From Actinomycetota bacterium (GTDB lineage Bacteria > Actinomycetota > Actinomycetes > Propionibacteriales > Propionibacteriaceae), in contig JAIUOS010000023.1 in the NCBI GenBank assembly GCA_020161755.1, positions 1-64,000 of the forward strand: a DNA stretch of 64,000 nt. The letters run 5' to 3'. A model generated the notes under the pieces. The model ran no database searches, was not told the origin of the DNA, and worked only from the letters and a program-made list of their open reading frames with translations. The position numbers were made by a program, and so were the translations under genes. Position 1 is the stretch's first letter. The number at the start of each line of letters is the position of its first letter. Positions 30,147 through 38,539 of the stretch are shown here, piece after piece.

Positions 30147-31669
30147 GCACCTGGCGTCCCGGACGCGACCGGCACGCGGTCCGCCACCCGGCGTCCCCTC
30201 CGGTGAGGGGTACGACCACGCCCGACTCGACCGTCGTGGTGGTCGGCGGCGGCATCGCCGGGCTCGCCGCCGCGACCGGGCTGGCCGAGCGCGGCGTCCG
30301 CGTGGTGCTGCTGGAGGCGTGCGAGACCCTCGGCGGACGCGTCCGCGCCTGGCCGCTCGACCTGCCGGACGGGCAGCGCGGCACGATGAGCCGCGGCTTC
30401 CACGCATTCTTCCGCCAGTACTACAACCTGCGCGCCCTGCTCCGCCGCGCCGACCCCGACCTGTCCCGGCTCGTGCCGGTGGCCGACTACCCGCTCCAGC
30501 TCGCCCCTTCCGCCGGCGGTCCGCCGGTCGTCGACTCGTTCGCCGCCGTGCCCCGCACCCCGCCCTGGAACCTCGTCGGCTTCGTCGCCAAGAGCCCGAC
30601 CTTCTCGGTGCGCGACCTCAGCGGCGTCGACGTCAAGGAAGCCCTGGGCCTGCTCACGGTGGCGTTCCCGCGCACCTACACCGACCTGGACGGGGTCAGC
30701 GCGGCCGAAGCGCTCGACCGGCTCAACTTCCCGCACTCGGCGCGGCACCTCGCGCTCGAGGTCTTCGCCCGCAGCTTCTTCGCCGACCCCCGCGAGTTCT
30801 CGGCCGGCGAGCTGGTGGCGATGTTCCACACCTACTTCGTCGGCTCGGCCGAGGGCCTGCTGTTCGACGTGCCCAGCGACGACTACGACACCGCCCTGTG
30901 GGCTCCGCTGGGGCAGTACCTGGCCCACCTCGGCGTCGAGGTCCGCACCAGCACCCGGGCGCTCGGCCTCACCGACACCGCGGACGGCGTCGAGGTCGCC
31001 ACGACGTCCGGAACCGTCACCGCGGACGCGGTCGTGCTCGCGCTCGACACGCGCGCGCTTCAGTCCCTGGTGGCGGACGCGGCGTGGCTCGGCGACCCCG
31101 ACTGGCGCGACCGCGTCCACGCCCTGGGCAGTGCGCCACCGTTCGGGGTGGGGCGGCGCTGGTACGGCGGATGCCTGCCGGCGCTCGGCGCCTTCCTCGG
31201 CACCAGCGGCTACGGGCCGCTGGACAACGTCAGCCGGCTGGACGCCTTCGAGGACGGGGCGGCGCGGTGGAGCGCCCAGACCGGCGGCAGCGTCGTCGAG
31301 GTGCACGGCTACGCGCTCACCGACACCTCTCCGGGCACCCGCGACCGGCTGTGGCACGAAGCCGCCCGCGTCCACCCCGTGCTGGGCCGGACGCCGGTGG
31401 TCGCCGAGCAGTGGCTGGTGGCCGACGACTGCCCGCTGGTCGACACCAGCCCGTGGGAGCGGCGTCCGACCGTCCGGACGCCCGACCCGCGCGTGGTGCT
31501 GGCCGGCGACCTGGTGCGGTGCGACTGGCCGGTCGCGCTGATGGAACGGGCGGCCACCACGGGCTGGCAGGCGGCCAACGAACTCCTCAGCGGCTTCGGG
31601 AAACGCGGTCACGACCTGTGGTCGCCGCCGCTGGAGGGGCTCCTCGGACGCCGATCCTCCCGAGCCTGA
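30143..31669 (+). CDS. crtU: Isorenieratene synthase (carotene desaturase/methyltransferase)
   Basis: A 508-residue FAD protein of the CrtU branch of the desaturase family, which converts beta-ionone rings to aromatic phi rings. VVVVGGGIAGLAAATGLAERG is the FAD motif. TMSRGFHAFFRQYYNLRALLRRADPDLSRL, split here by family standards into RGFHAFFRQYYNLR and following residues, and FARSFFADPREFSAGELVAMFH are diagnostic of CrtU rather than CrtI. With CrtYcd upstream the expected product is isorenieratene. ATG 30143 overlaps the crtYd stop; an upstream frame to 30107 is a shadow. Confidence 0.9.
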   Translation: MSTWRPGRDRHAVRHPASPPVRGTTTPDSTVVVVGGGIAGLAAATGLAERGVRVVLLEACETLGGRVRAWPLDLPDGQRGTMSRGFHAFFRQYYNLRALLRRADPDLSRLVPVADYPLQLAPSAGGPPVVDSFAAVPRTPPWNLVGFVAKSPTFSVRDLSGVDVKEALGLLTVAFPRTYTDLDGVSAAEALDRLNFPHSARHLALEVFARSFFADPREFSAGELVAMFHTYFVGSAEGLLFDVPSDDYDTALWAPLGQYLAHLGVEVRTSTRALGLTDTADGVEVATTSGTVTADAVVLALDTRALQSLVADAAWLGDPDWRDRVHALGSAPPFGVGRRWYGGCLPALGAFLGTSGYGPLDNVSRLDAFEDGAARWSAQTGGSVVEVHGYALTDTSPGTRDRLWHEAARVHPVLGRTPVVAEQWLVADDCPLVDTSPWERRPTVRTPDPRVVLAGDLVRCDWPVALMERAATTGWQAANELLSGFGKRGHDLWSPPLEGLLGRRSSRA

Positions 31670-31676
31670 GGCCGGC

Positions 31677-32402
31677 TCAGACCAGCGGCCAGGGCACCCG
31701 GTAGCCGCTGAGGTCGACCGGCAACCGGCCGGCCGCCAGCAGCCGTCGTGCCCGATCCCGCAGGGCGTCCAGCTCCCACTCGTCGAGGAGCGTGGACAGC
31801 CCCGCCGGCACCTCGTCGGCCAGCGGCGCGAACCCGTCGAGCAGGTCCCGCCCGATCGGCTCCCCGGCGAAATCCCAGATCACGGTCCGCAGCTTGTCGT
31901 CGGCGGCGAAGCACAGGCCGTGGTCGATGCCCTGGATGCGTCCGTCCGGGCCGAGCAGCACGTGGCCGCTCTTGCGGTCGGCGTTGTTCGCGAGCACGTC
32001 GAACACCGCCATCGCCCGGAGTGAAGCCAGGGTCTCGGGTGCGCTCTCGTACAGCGTGAAGTAGTGCTCGGACGGGTCGGCCTCGATCCAGAGCTGGAGC
32101 GACCCGACCCCGGCGGGGGCGTCGTCGCGCACCACCGTCGGCGGCACCAGCCCCCAGCCGAGCGCGTCGCTGAGCAGGTAGGCGGCCACCTCGCGGCGGT
32201 ACAGGCCCGGCTCGAAGTCCCACAGCGGACGCTCGCCCGCCTCCGGCTTGTAGACCGCGGACACCGTCCGCTCCCCGCAGCTCACCCGCACCAGCAGGGC
32301 GTGGTTGCTGCTCGGCACGATGCGGGCCACCACCTCGACCTCGCCCGTGGTGAGCAGCTCCAGCACCGCGTCGTCGCCGGAGGCGGCGATCTTCCGGGCC
32401 AT
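31677..32402 (-). CDS. SCO1664 family protein (PI3/4-kinase-like fold)
   Basis: A 241-residue protein with the actinobacterial SCO1664 pattern: SAVYKPEAGERPLWDFEPGLYRREVAAYLLS resembles a kinase nucleotide-binding lobe, and DVLANNADRKSGHVL with GIDHGLCF resembles the catalytic and metal loops. Function is unknown. Its ATG follows the phosphatase stop by only 3 bp, so the two are co-transcribed. In many actinobacteria a DUF3090 gene lies in this pair; it is absent here. Confidence 0.85.
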   Translation of the reverse strand: MARKIAASGDDAVLELLTTGEVEVVARIVPSSNHALLVRVSCGERTVSAVYKPEAGERPLWDFEPGLYRREVAAYLLSDALGWGLVPPTVVRDDAPAGVGSLQLWIEADPSEHYFTLYESAPETLASLRAMAVFDVLANNADRKSGHVLLGPDGRIQGIDHGLCFAADDKLRTVIWDFAGEPIGRDLLDGFAPLADEVPAGLSTLLDEWELDALRDRARRLLAAGRLPVDLSGYRVPWPLV

Positions 32403-32405
32403 TCC

Positions 32406-33050
32406 TCAGGCCCCGCCCTCGGCGCCGTCCAGCGGCCCGTGCCGGGAGTTGATCGCGAACACCACCGGCGGCGCCCCGACCGGGTAGCGGATCGCCGAGA
32501 TCGACCCGGGGGTCACCGCCACCCGGTGGAACGACTCCAGCGGCGCGCCCAGGGCGAAGGTGAGCGCGGCCTGGATCGGGTCGGCGTGGGAGAAGCAGGC
32601 GACGACCTTCCCGGGGTGCGCGGTGCGGATGCGGTCGAGCGCGGCCACCGTGCGGGCCTCCAGCTCGGCGAAGCTCTCCCCGCCCGGGAACCGGAACGTG
32701 GACGGCGACGCGTGCACGGCCCGCCACTCCGCCCGCCGGGCCAACGATGCCAGCGACAACCCCGTCCACTCGCCGGTGTCGCACTCCAGCAGGCCCGGCT
32801 CCTCGACCGGGGTCAGGCCGGTCGCGGCCGCGGTCGGTTCGGCCGTCTCGCGGGCCCGTTCGAGCGGGGAGGTGTAGACGGCGGCCAGGGGCAGGCCGCT
32901 CAGCCGTTCGGCCACCTGCTCGGCCTCGCGGCGTCCGACGTCCGACAGGTGCAGGCCCGGCGCGCGTCCGGGCAGCACCGTGCCCGTGGTGGGGGTGGTC
33001 CCGTGGCGCACCAGCAGCACCAGGGTGCCCGGCGGCCTGCGCGATGCCAT
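32406..33050 (-). CDS. Histidine phosphatase / phosphoglycerate-mutase-like protein (MSMEG_4193 type)
   Basis: A 214-residue histidine phosphatase superfamily member with the catalytic LLVRHG motif near the N-terminus, the TSPLERARETAEP arginine segment, and the second catalytic His in CFSHADPI. The proposed start is ATG 33050, directly before the first beta strand; an upstream codon at 33083 would add an unconserved Arg-rich tail. The pairing with the SCO1664 gene is conserved in actinobacteria. Substrate is unknown. Confidence 0.88.
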   Translation of the reverse strand: MASRRPPGTLVLLVRHGTTPTTGTVLPGRAPGLHLSDVGRREAEQVAERLSGLPLAAVYTSPLERARETAEPTAAATGLTPVEEPGLLECDTGEWTGLSLASLARRAEWRAVHASPSTFRFPGGESFAELEARTVAALDRIRTAHPGKVVACFSHADPIQAALTFALGAPLESFHRVAVTPGSISAIRYPVGAPPVVFAINSRHGPLDGAEGGA

Positions 33051-33139
33051 GGCGGTGAGCGTAGCTCGCCGGCCGGGGTGCACAAGCGGGCAGGACTACG
33101 GTCGTTACCGACGGTTGCGCACCGGGTTAGCGTGAGGAC

Positions 33140-34528
33140 GTGAGCGAAGCCCCAACCATCTCCACGGTCGGCGAACTGCGCGCGTCCGGCCACGTCCACA
33201 AGCACCTCCACGACGAGATCTGCGACAACCTGCTGGCCAGCCTGGCCGCCGGCGAGAACCCGTGGCCGGGCATGCACGGCTTCAGCCGGACGGTGCTGCC
33301 GCAGCTCGAGCGCGCCCTGATCGCCGGCCACGACGTCGTCCTGCTGGGGGAGCGCGGCCAGGGCAAGACCCGCCTGCTGCGTTCGATGGTCGGCCTGCTG
33401 GACGAATGGACGCCGGTGATCGCCGGCGCCGAACTCGGCGAGCACCCCTACGACCCGATCACGCCGGAGTCGCGGCGCCGTGCCGCCGAGCTGGGCGACC
33501 AGTTGCCGATCACGTGGCGGCACCGTTCGGAGCGCTACTCCGAGAAGCTGGCCACCCCCGACACCTCGGTGGCCGACCTGGTCGGCGACGTCGACCCGAT
33601 GAAGGTGGCCGAGGGACGCCAGCTCGGCGACCCCGAGACCATCCACTACGGGCTGATCCCGCGCTCGCACCGCGGCATCGTGGCGATCAACGAGCTGCCC
33701 GACCTCGCCGAGCGCATCCAGGTGTCGATGCTGAACGTGATGGAGGAGCGGGACATCCAGATCCGCGGGTACGTGCTGCGGCTGCCGCTGGACGTGCTCG
33801 TGGTCGCGTCCGCCAACCCCGAGGACTACACGAACCGGGGACGGATCATCACCCCGCTGAAGGACCGGTTCGGGGCCGAGATCCGCACCCACTACCCGAT
33901 CGAGCTCGACGACGAGGTGGCGGTGATCCTCCAGGAGGCCCGGCTGGTGGCCGAGATCCCCGACCCGATCATGGAGATCCTGGCCCGCTACACCCGCGCG
34001 CTGCGCAGCTCCGACGCCATCAACCAGCGGTCGGGGGTGTCGGCCCGGTTCGCGATCGCCGGTGCCGAGACGGTGGCCGCGGCCGCGCTGCACCGGGCCA
34101 CCTCGCGCGGGGAGCCGGAGGCGGTCGCCCGGGTCGTCGACCTGGAGTCGGCGGTGGACGTCCTCACCGGCAAGCTGGAGTTCGAGAGCGGCGAGGAGGG
34201 CCGGGAGTCCGAGATCCTGGGCCACCTGTTGCGGACGGCGACCGCGGAGACCGTCCGCCTGCACTTCCGCGGCATCGACCTCGGCCCGCTCGTCGGGGCG
34301 CTGGACGGGCACCTCACCGTCACCACCGGCGAGCAGGTGACCGCCCGGGAGTTCCTCTCCGGCCTGCCGTCGCTGGACGGCGCGGACGTCTACGACGTGA
34401 TCTGCGAGCGCTTCGGCGCGTCCAGTGACGGCGAACGGGCCAGCGCGATCGAGCTCGCGCTGGAGGGGCTCTACCTGGCCCGCCGGATCTCCAAGGAGTC
34501 CGACGAGGGCCAGACGATCTACGGCTAG
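33140..34528 (+). CDS. AAA+ ATPase, MoxR / magnesium-chelatase I-like
   Basis: A 462-residue ATPase. Walker A is GERGQGKT at residues 70-77, and the Walker B-like strand is GIVAINELPD, where Asn-Glu replaces the usual Asp-Glu, as in chelatase-type proteins. PRSHRGI and ASANPEDYTNRGRIITPLKDRFG are sensor and Arg-finger segments. It is followed by a VWA-domain gene 16 bp downstream. Such pairs act as chaperones that remodel or insert cofactors into partner proteins; the partner is unknown. GTG 33140. Confidence 0.9.
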   Translation: MSEAPTISTVGELRASGHVHKHLHDEICDNLLASLAAGENPWPGMHGFSRTVLPQLERALIAGHDVVLLGERGQGKTRLLRSMVGLLDEWTPVIAGAELGEHPYDPITPESRRRAAELGDQLPITWRHRSERYSEKLATPDTSVADLVGDVDPMKVAEGRQLGDPETIHYGLIPRSHRGIVAINELPDLAERIQVSMLNVMEERDIQIRGYVLRLPLDVLVVASANPEDYTNRGRIITPLKDRFGAEIRTHYPIELDDEVAVILQEARLVAEIPDPIMEILARYTRALRSSDAINQRSGVSARFAIAGAETVAAAALHRATSRGEPEAVARVVDLESAVDVLTGKLEFESGEEGRESEILGHLLRTATAETVRLHFRGIDLGPLVGALDGHLTVTTGEQVTAREFLSGLPSLDGADVYDVICERFGASSDGERASAIELALEGLYLARRISKESDEGQTIYG

Positions 34529-34544
34529 GCAAGGACGGACGCGC

Positions 34545-36638
34545 ATGGCTCGGACCCGCTCCCGCTACGGGCGTTACGTCGACGGCCCGGACCCCCTCGC
34601 GCCCCCGGTGGACCTGTCCGAGGCGCTGGCGGCGATCTCGGAGGACGTGATGGCCGGCTACTCGGCCGAGCGCGCGTTGCGGGAATACCTGCGTCGGGGC
34701 GGCCAGAACCGGGAGGGGCTGGACGACCTGGCCGGACGGGTGGCGCGCCGTCGGCGCGAGCTGCTCACCCGGCACCGGCTGGACGGCACGATGGCGCAGG
34801 TCAAGGAGCTGCTGGACGCCGCGGTGCTGGCCGAGCGCAAGGAGCTCGCCCGCGACATCACCCTCGACGACACCGACCGCGACTTCCGCGAACTGCGGCT
34901 GGAGAACCTGCCGGACTCGACCGCCGCGGCGGTCACCGAGCTGGCCGACTACGACTGGCGCTCCGCCGAGGCCCGCGCCGACTACGAGAAGATCAAGGAC
35001 CTCCTCGGACGAGAGCTGCTCGACCAACGCTTCGCCGGCATGAAGCAGGCGTTGGAGAACGCCACCGACGCCGACCGGCAGGCGATCCAGGAGATGCTGT
35101 CCGACCTCAACCAGCTGCTGGACGCGCACCGTCGCGGCGAGGACACCGAGCAGGACTTCGCCGACTTCATGGACAAGCACGGCCAGTACTTCCCGGAGAA
35201 CCCGCAGAACGTCGACGAGTTGATCGACGCGCTGGCGAACCGGGCGGCGGCCGCGCAGCGGATGCTCAACTCGATGACGCCACAGCAGCGCGAGGAGTTG
35301 CTGCAACTCTCGGCGCAGGCGTTCGGGTCGGCGGAGCTGATGGCGCAACTCGGACAGTTGGACGCGAACCTGCAGGCGCTGCGTCCGGGGGAGAACTGGA
35401 CGGGCTCGGAGCGGTTCGGCGGCGAGGAGGGCCTGGGGCTGGGCGACGGCACCGGCGTGCTCCAGGACCTGGCCGAGCTCGACTCGCTGGCCGCTCAGCT
35501 GGGGCAGGGCTACGGCGGCGCCCGGATGGACGACATCGACCTGGAGGCGCTGGCGCGCCAGCTGGGGCCGGACGCGGCGGTGTCGGCGCGGACGTTGGCG
35601 GAGCTGGAGAAGGCGCTGCGCAACGCCGGCTACCTCAGCCGCGGCGCGAATGGCGACCTGCGGCTCTCGCCACGGGCGATGCGCCAGCTCGGGCGGACGT
35701 TCCTCCAGGAGGTCGCGGAGCGGATGAGCGGTCGCACCGGCCAGCGCGACACCCGCCTGACCGGGGCCGCCGGCGAAATCACCGGCTCCACCCGACAGTG
35801 GGCGTTCGGCGACACCGAGCCCTGGGACGTGACCCGCACGATGCTGAACGCCATGCGCCGCACGGCGTCCGACCCCACGGTCCCTGAGGAGCGTTCTAGA
35901 GCGCAGCGTTCGGACCCCACTCCCACGGTCCCTGAGGAGCGTTCTGGAGCGCAGCGACCGAACGCGTCACGAAGGGCCGCCGTCCCACGGTTCCGCGTCG
36001 AGGTGAGCGACGTCGAGGTGACCGAGACCGAGACCCGGACGCAGGCCGCGGTCGCGCTGCTGGTCGACACGTCGTTCTCGATGGCTGCCGAGGGACGTTG
36101 GCTGCCGATGAAGCGCACGGCGGTGGCCCTGCACCACCTGGTCTCGACACGGTGGCGCGGCGACCAGCTCGAACTGGTCACGTTCGGCCGGTACGCGCAG
36201 GCGATGGGAGTGGCCGAACTCGCGGGGCTGCCGGCGCTGCGCGAGCAGGGCACGAACCTGCACCACGGGCTGTTGCTGGCGGAGCGGATGTTCCGCAAGC
36301 ACCCCACCATGCAGCCGGTGGTGCTGGTCGTCACGGACGGCGAGCCCACGGCCCACCTCACTCCGGAGGGCGACGCCTGGTTCAACTATCCGCCGGACAC
36401 AGCAACGATCCGCGCGACGGTGGCGCAGCTCGACCGGCTGGGCCGGTTGGGGGCCAGGATCACGTTCTTCCGGCTGGGAGACGATCCCGGGCTGGAGCGG
36501 TTCGTGCGGCAGATGGCCGATCGGGTGGACGGACGCGTGGTGAGCCCCGACCTGGACGATCTGGGGGCGGCGGTGGTCTCGGAGTACCTCAGCGCGCGGC
36601 GTGCTTCGTGGAACCGGTACCCCGGCTGGGACGTGTGA
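34545..36638 (+). CDS. VWA-domain protein partner of the AAA+ ATPase, with repeat-derived linker
   Basis: A 697-residue protein. The N-terminal 430 residues are helical and charged. Residues about 444-477 are a linker from two direct DNA repeats (VPEERSRAQR and VPEERSGAQR). The C-terminal VWA domain has the MIDAS motif LLVDTSFSM (D508, S510, S512), with VVTDGEPTAHL lower down. ATG 34545 is chosen; the frame upstream is antisense-like shadow of the ATPase gene. Together with the ATPase it resembles a BchI/BchD or MoxR/CoxE pair. No chelatase substrate genes are nearby. Confidence 0.88.
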   Translation: MARTRSRYGRYVDGPDPLAPPVDLSEALAAISEDVMAGYSAERALREYLRRGGQNREGLDDLAGRVARRRRELLTRHRLDGTMAQVKELLDAAVLAERKELARDITLDDTDRDFRELRLENLPDSTAAAVTELADYDWRSAEARADYEKIKDLLGRELLDQRFAGMKQALENATDADRQAIQEMLSDLNQLLDAHRRGEDTEQDFADFMDKHGQYFPENPQNVDELIDALANRAAAAQRMLNSMTPQQREELLQLSAQAFGSAELMAQLGQLDANLQALRPGENWTGSERFGGEEGLGLGDGTGVLQDLAELDSLAAQLGQGYGGARMDDIDLEALARQLGPDAAVSARTLAELEKALRNAGYLSRGANGDLRLSPRAMRQLGRTFLQEVAERMSGRTGQRDTRLTGAAGEITGSTRQWAFGDTEPWDVTRTMLNAMRRTASDPTVPEERSRAQRSDPTPTVPEERSGAQRPNASRRAAVPRFRVEVSDVEVTETETRTQAAVALLVDTSFSMAAEGRWLPMKRTAVALHHLVSTRWRGDQLELVTFGRYAQAMGVAELAGLPALREQGTNLHHGLLLAERMFRKHPTMQPVVLVVTDGEPTAHLTPEGDAWFNYPPDTATIRATVAQLDRLGRLGARITFFRLGDDPGLERFVRQMADRVDGRVVSPDLDDLGAAVVSEYLSARRASWNRYPGWDV
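35874..35974. repeat. Palindromic/direct repeat family D inside the VWA gene
   Basis: Two 35-bp copies (35874-35908 and 35922-35956) beginning CCCACGGTCCCTGAGGAGCG differ at one base. The second continues to CGTCACGAAGGG, so CCCTGAG and CGAAGGG ends bracket the element, as in dispersed palindromic repeats of actinobacteria. It is in frame and adds about 34 residues to the linker. Confidence 0.75.
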
Positions 36639-36833
36639 GTGAGGTTCGGCACGCGCACCCTCGGGGGGTGGCCCCCCACGTCCACCCACACCCGAAGGGC
36701 CTGCAAGCGCTGCCCGGTCGACCTCCCCATCCCCCCGAACGAGGTCCTCGACCGACGTAAGTAAGTCTACCACCAAAAATCACCAATCGGTGAAACTGGT
36801 CAGTACTGGTCCGTACCGGCTTGTCGCGCGCTC

Positions 36834-37280
36834 TCACGGCGTGTTCGCGAGGCGGGTGAGGGCTCGGGCGACCTCGTCGCGGTGCTTGGCGGTGACCATC
36901 CAGGCGGGGAACTTGTCGGCGAGTTGGCGGTTGCCGGAGACGCTGGGGAAGTCGGCGCTGCGGTTCCGGGACGCGACGAAGGCGAGTTCGTAGGCGACGT
37001 GGTCCTCGTCCAGGGCCCAGAGTTGGTGGCCGCCGCAGCACTCGGCCACGAACCAGAGTTCGAGGCCTGCCTCCTGGACGACCCGGCGCGCGGCGGCGAA
37101 GGAGAGCGGCCAGTGCTCGGGCCAGGTGCCGAGCACGTCCGTCCGGCCGCACGCTGGGGAGGTCAGTCGCACCTCGGAACCGAACGGGGCGACGGTGGCC
37201 CGGCTGCCGCACGTGGGGCAGTGGACCCGCACCTTGTGGCCGAAGGCGGCGTCAGGCTGGACCGGCGCGGAGTGTTCCAT
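36834..37280 (-). CDS. Zinc-ribbon-like hypothetical protein
   Basis: A 148-residue protein. CPTCGSRATVAPFGSEVRLTSPACGRTDV near residue 18 resembles a zinc ribbon, although only three of four expected Cys are seen; a Cys pair occurs later in AECCGGHQLW. No catalytic motif is recognised. ATG 37280 is chosen because upstream frame is a shadow of the divergent DinB gene. The two genes diverge with 72 bp between them. Confidence 0.65.
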   Translation of the reverse strand: MEHSAPVQPDAAFGHKVRVHCPTCGSRATVAPFGSEVRLTSPACGRTDVLGTWPEHWPLSFAAARRVVQEAGLELWFVAECCGGHQLWALDEDHVAYELAFVASRNRSADFPSVSGNRQLADKFPAWMVTAKHRDEVARALTRLANTP

Positions 37281-37352
37281 CTCTGGGAGGCTAGCGCCCG
37301 GTCCCGGGAGTCGGAATGCCCGCCGGCGGCACGCAGGGGCGACGATGGACCC

Positions 37353-37856
37353 ATGACTTGGACCGCACCCCTGGTGACCCGGCGAGAGTTCGCGCTCGAC
37401 CTGTCCGACCGCCAAGCGCTCGAGGCCTTCATCAGCTGGCACCGGCAGACCCTGCTGTGGAAGGTGTCGGGGCTGACCGGTGAGCAGTTGGCGAGCCGGC
37501 CCGTCCCGACGTCGAACCTGAGCCTGCTGGGCATCGTCCGGCACATGGCTGAGGTGGAGCGCTACTGGTGGCGACAGCGGGTGGCGCGCGAGGACGTGGC
37601 GAGCCTGTACCTCGACGACGACGAGTGGGACCGGATGGACCCCGAGCGCGCCGCGGAGGACTACCAGCAACTCCTCGACGAGTGGGCCGAGGTGGACGCG
37701 GTCGCGCAGACCTACGACCTGGACCACACCTTCGACCGGCGGGGCGAGACGTGGTCGATCCGGACGCTGTACCTGCACCTGATCGAGGAGTGGGCGCGGC
37801 ACAACGGGCACGCCGACCTCCTGCGCGAGGCGATCGACGGACAGACCGGCGAGTAG
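37353..37856 (+). CDS. DinB family protein (DUF664)
   Basis: A 167-residue four-helix DinB/YfiT-like protein. SNLSLLGIVRHMAEVERYWW provides the first conserved His, and LYLHLIEEWARHNGHADLLRE the paired His residues that bind a metal in this superfamily. Members in mycothiol-producing actinobacteria often are mycothiol-dependent transferases; the substrate of this one is unknown. ATG 37353. Confidence 0.88.
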   Translation: MTWTAPLVTRREFALDLSDRQALEAFISWHRQTLLWKVSGLTGEQLASRPVPTSNLSLLGIVRHMAEVERYWWRQRVAREDVASLYLDDDEWDRMDPERAAEDYQQLLDEWAEVDAVAQTYDLDHTFDRRGETWSIRTLYLHLIEEWARHNGHADLLREAIDGQTGE

Positions 37857-37873
37857 CGCGTCTCGAGGGTGTT

Positions 37874-38284
37874 CTACGCCAGACGTTGCCGTTTGCTCCT
37901 CAGCAGCACGAGCGCGCCGCCGGCGATCAGCATCGGAATCGTGGAGACCATCGCGATGGCCGAGAGGGCCTGCCAGAATGCTTGCGCTCCGACCGGGATC
38001 CCACCTTCGACATCACCGCCCGCGACGAGGGCCAGGAGGAACACCAGGTACGTGGCGACGCCGGCCGTGCAGACGACTCGTCCCCAGCGGTCGAGGTCGG
38101 CATTGCGCCATTCGAGCGCAAGGATGATCGCGGCCCCGACGATGAGCACCGGCGCAGCCAGGAAGAGGATCGCGACCCTGAGGCCAGCCGGCAACGGGAT
38201 GCCGCCAACCAGGCAGAGTCCGCCAAGGAGCGCCATCCAGCCGATCGCTGGTTGAGCCCAGGGGCGTTCGGGCGAACCGTCCAT
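37874..38284 (-). CDS. Small integral membrane protein
   Basis: A 136-residue protein with four membrane helices (IGWMALLGGLCLVGGIPL, VAILFLAAPVLIVGAAIIL, VVCTAGVATYLVFLLALVAG, and AIAMVSTIPMLIAGGALVLL) and a basic C-terminus KRQRLA. ATG 38284 begins just before the first helix; a frame extending to 38467 covers the DUF1963 remnant antisense frame and is not credible. No family recognised. It is the left border of the accessory stretch before tRNA-Ala. Confidence 0.6.
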   Translation of the reverse strand: MDGSPERPWAQPAIGWMALLGGLCLVGGIPLPAGLRVAILFLAAPVLIVGAAIILALEWRNADLDRWGRVVCTAGVATYLVFLLALVAGGDVEGGIPVGAQAFWQALSAIAMVSTIPMLIAGGALVLLRSKRQRLA

Positions 38285-38370
38285 GCTGCAAGTGTGCCTT
38301 CCGCAGGGTCGCGGACGCGGACCGGCGGACCGGCGCCCTGTTGCTCGCCGGCCCGGCCCCTGGAGTGGAC

Positions 38371-38539
38371 TCAGCCGCAGTCCCAGGTGTAGAGGACGTT
38401 GGAGAAGTCGCAACGGCTCAGGCGTTCGGGCTCGATGAGGAAGCAGGCCACGCCCATGTCGCCCCACATGATCTCGCCGGAGGGGTCATCGAGAGACGAG
38501 TCGAGCTGCAGCAGCGCGGTGTGCCCTTGCAGCGACTGG
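38371..38539 (-). pseudogene. DUF1963 (YwqG-like) C-terminal remnant
   Basis: Read on the - strand and ending at TGA 38373-38371, the sequence GHTALLQLDSSLDD, EIMWGDMGVACFLIEPERL and CDFSNVLYTWDCG matches the end of DUF1963 proteins, which bind an unknown ligand. Only about 55 residues remain, starting at or just inside the end of the HIT gene. There is no start codon or N-terminal domain. It is a gene fragment left by deletion. Confidence 0.65.
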
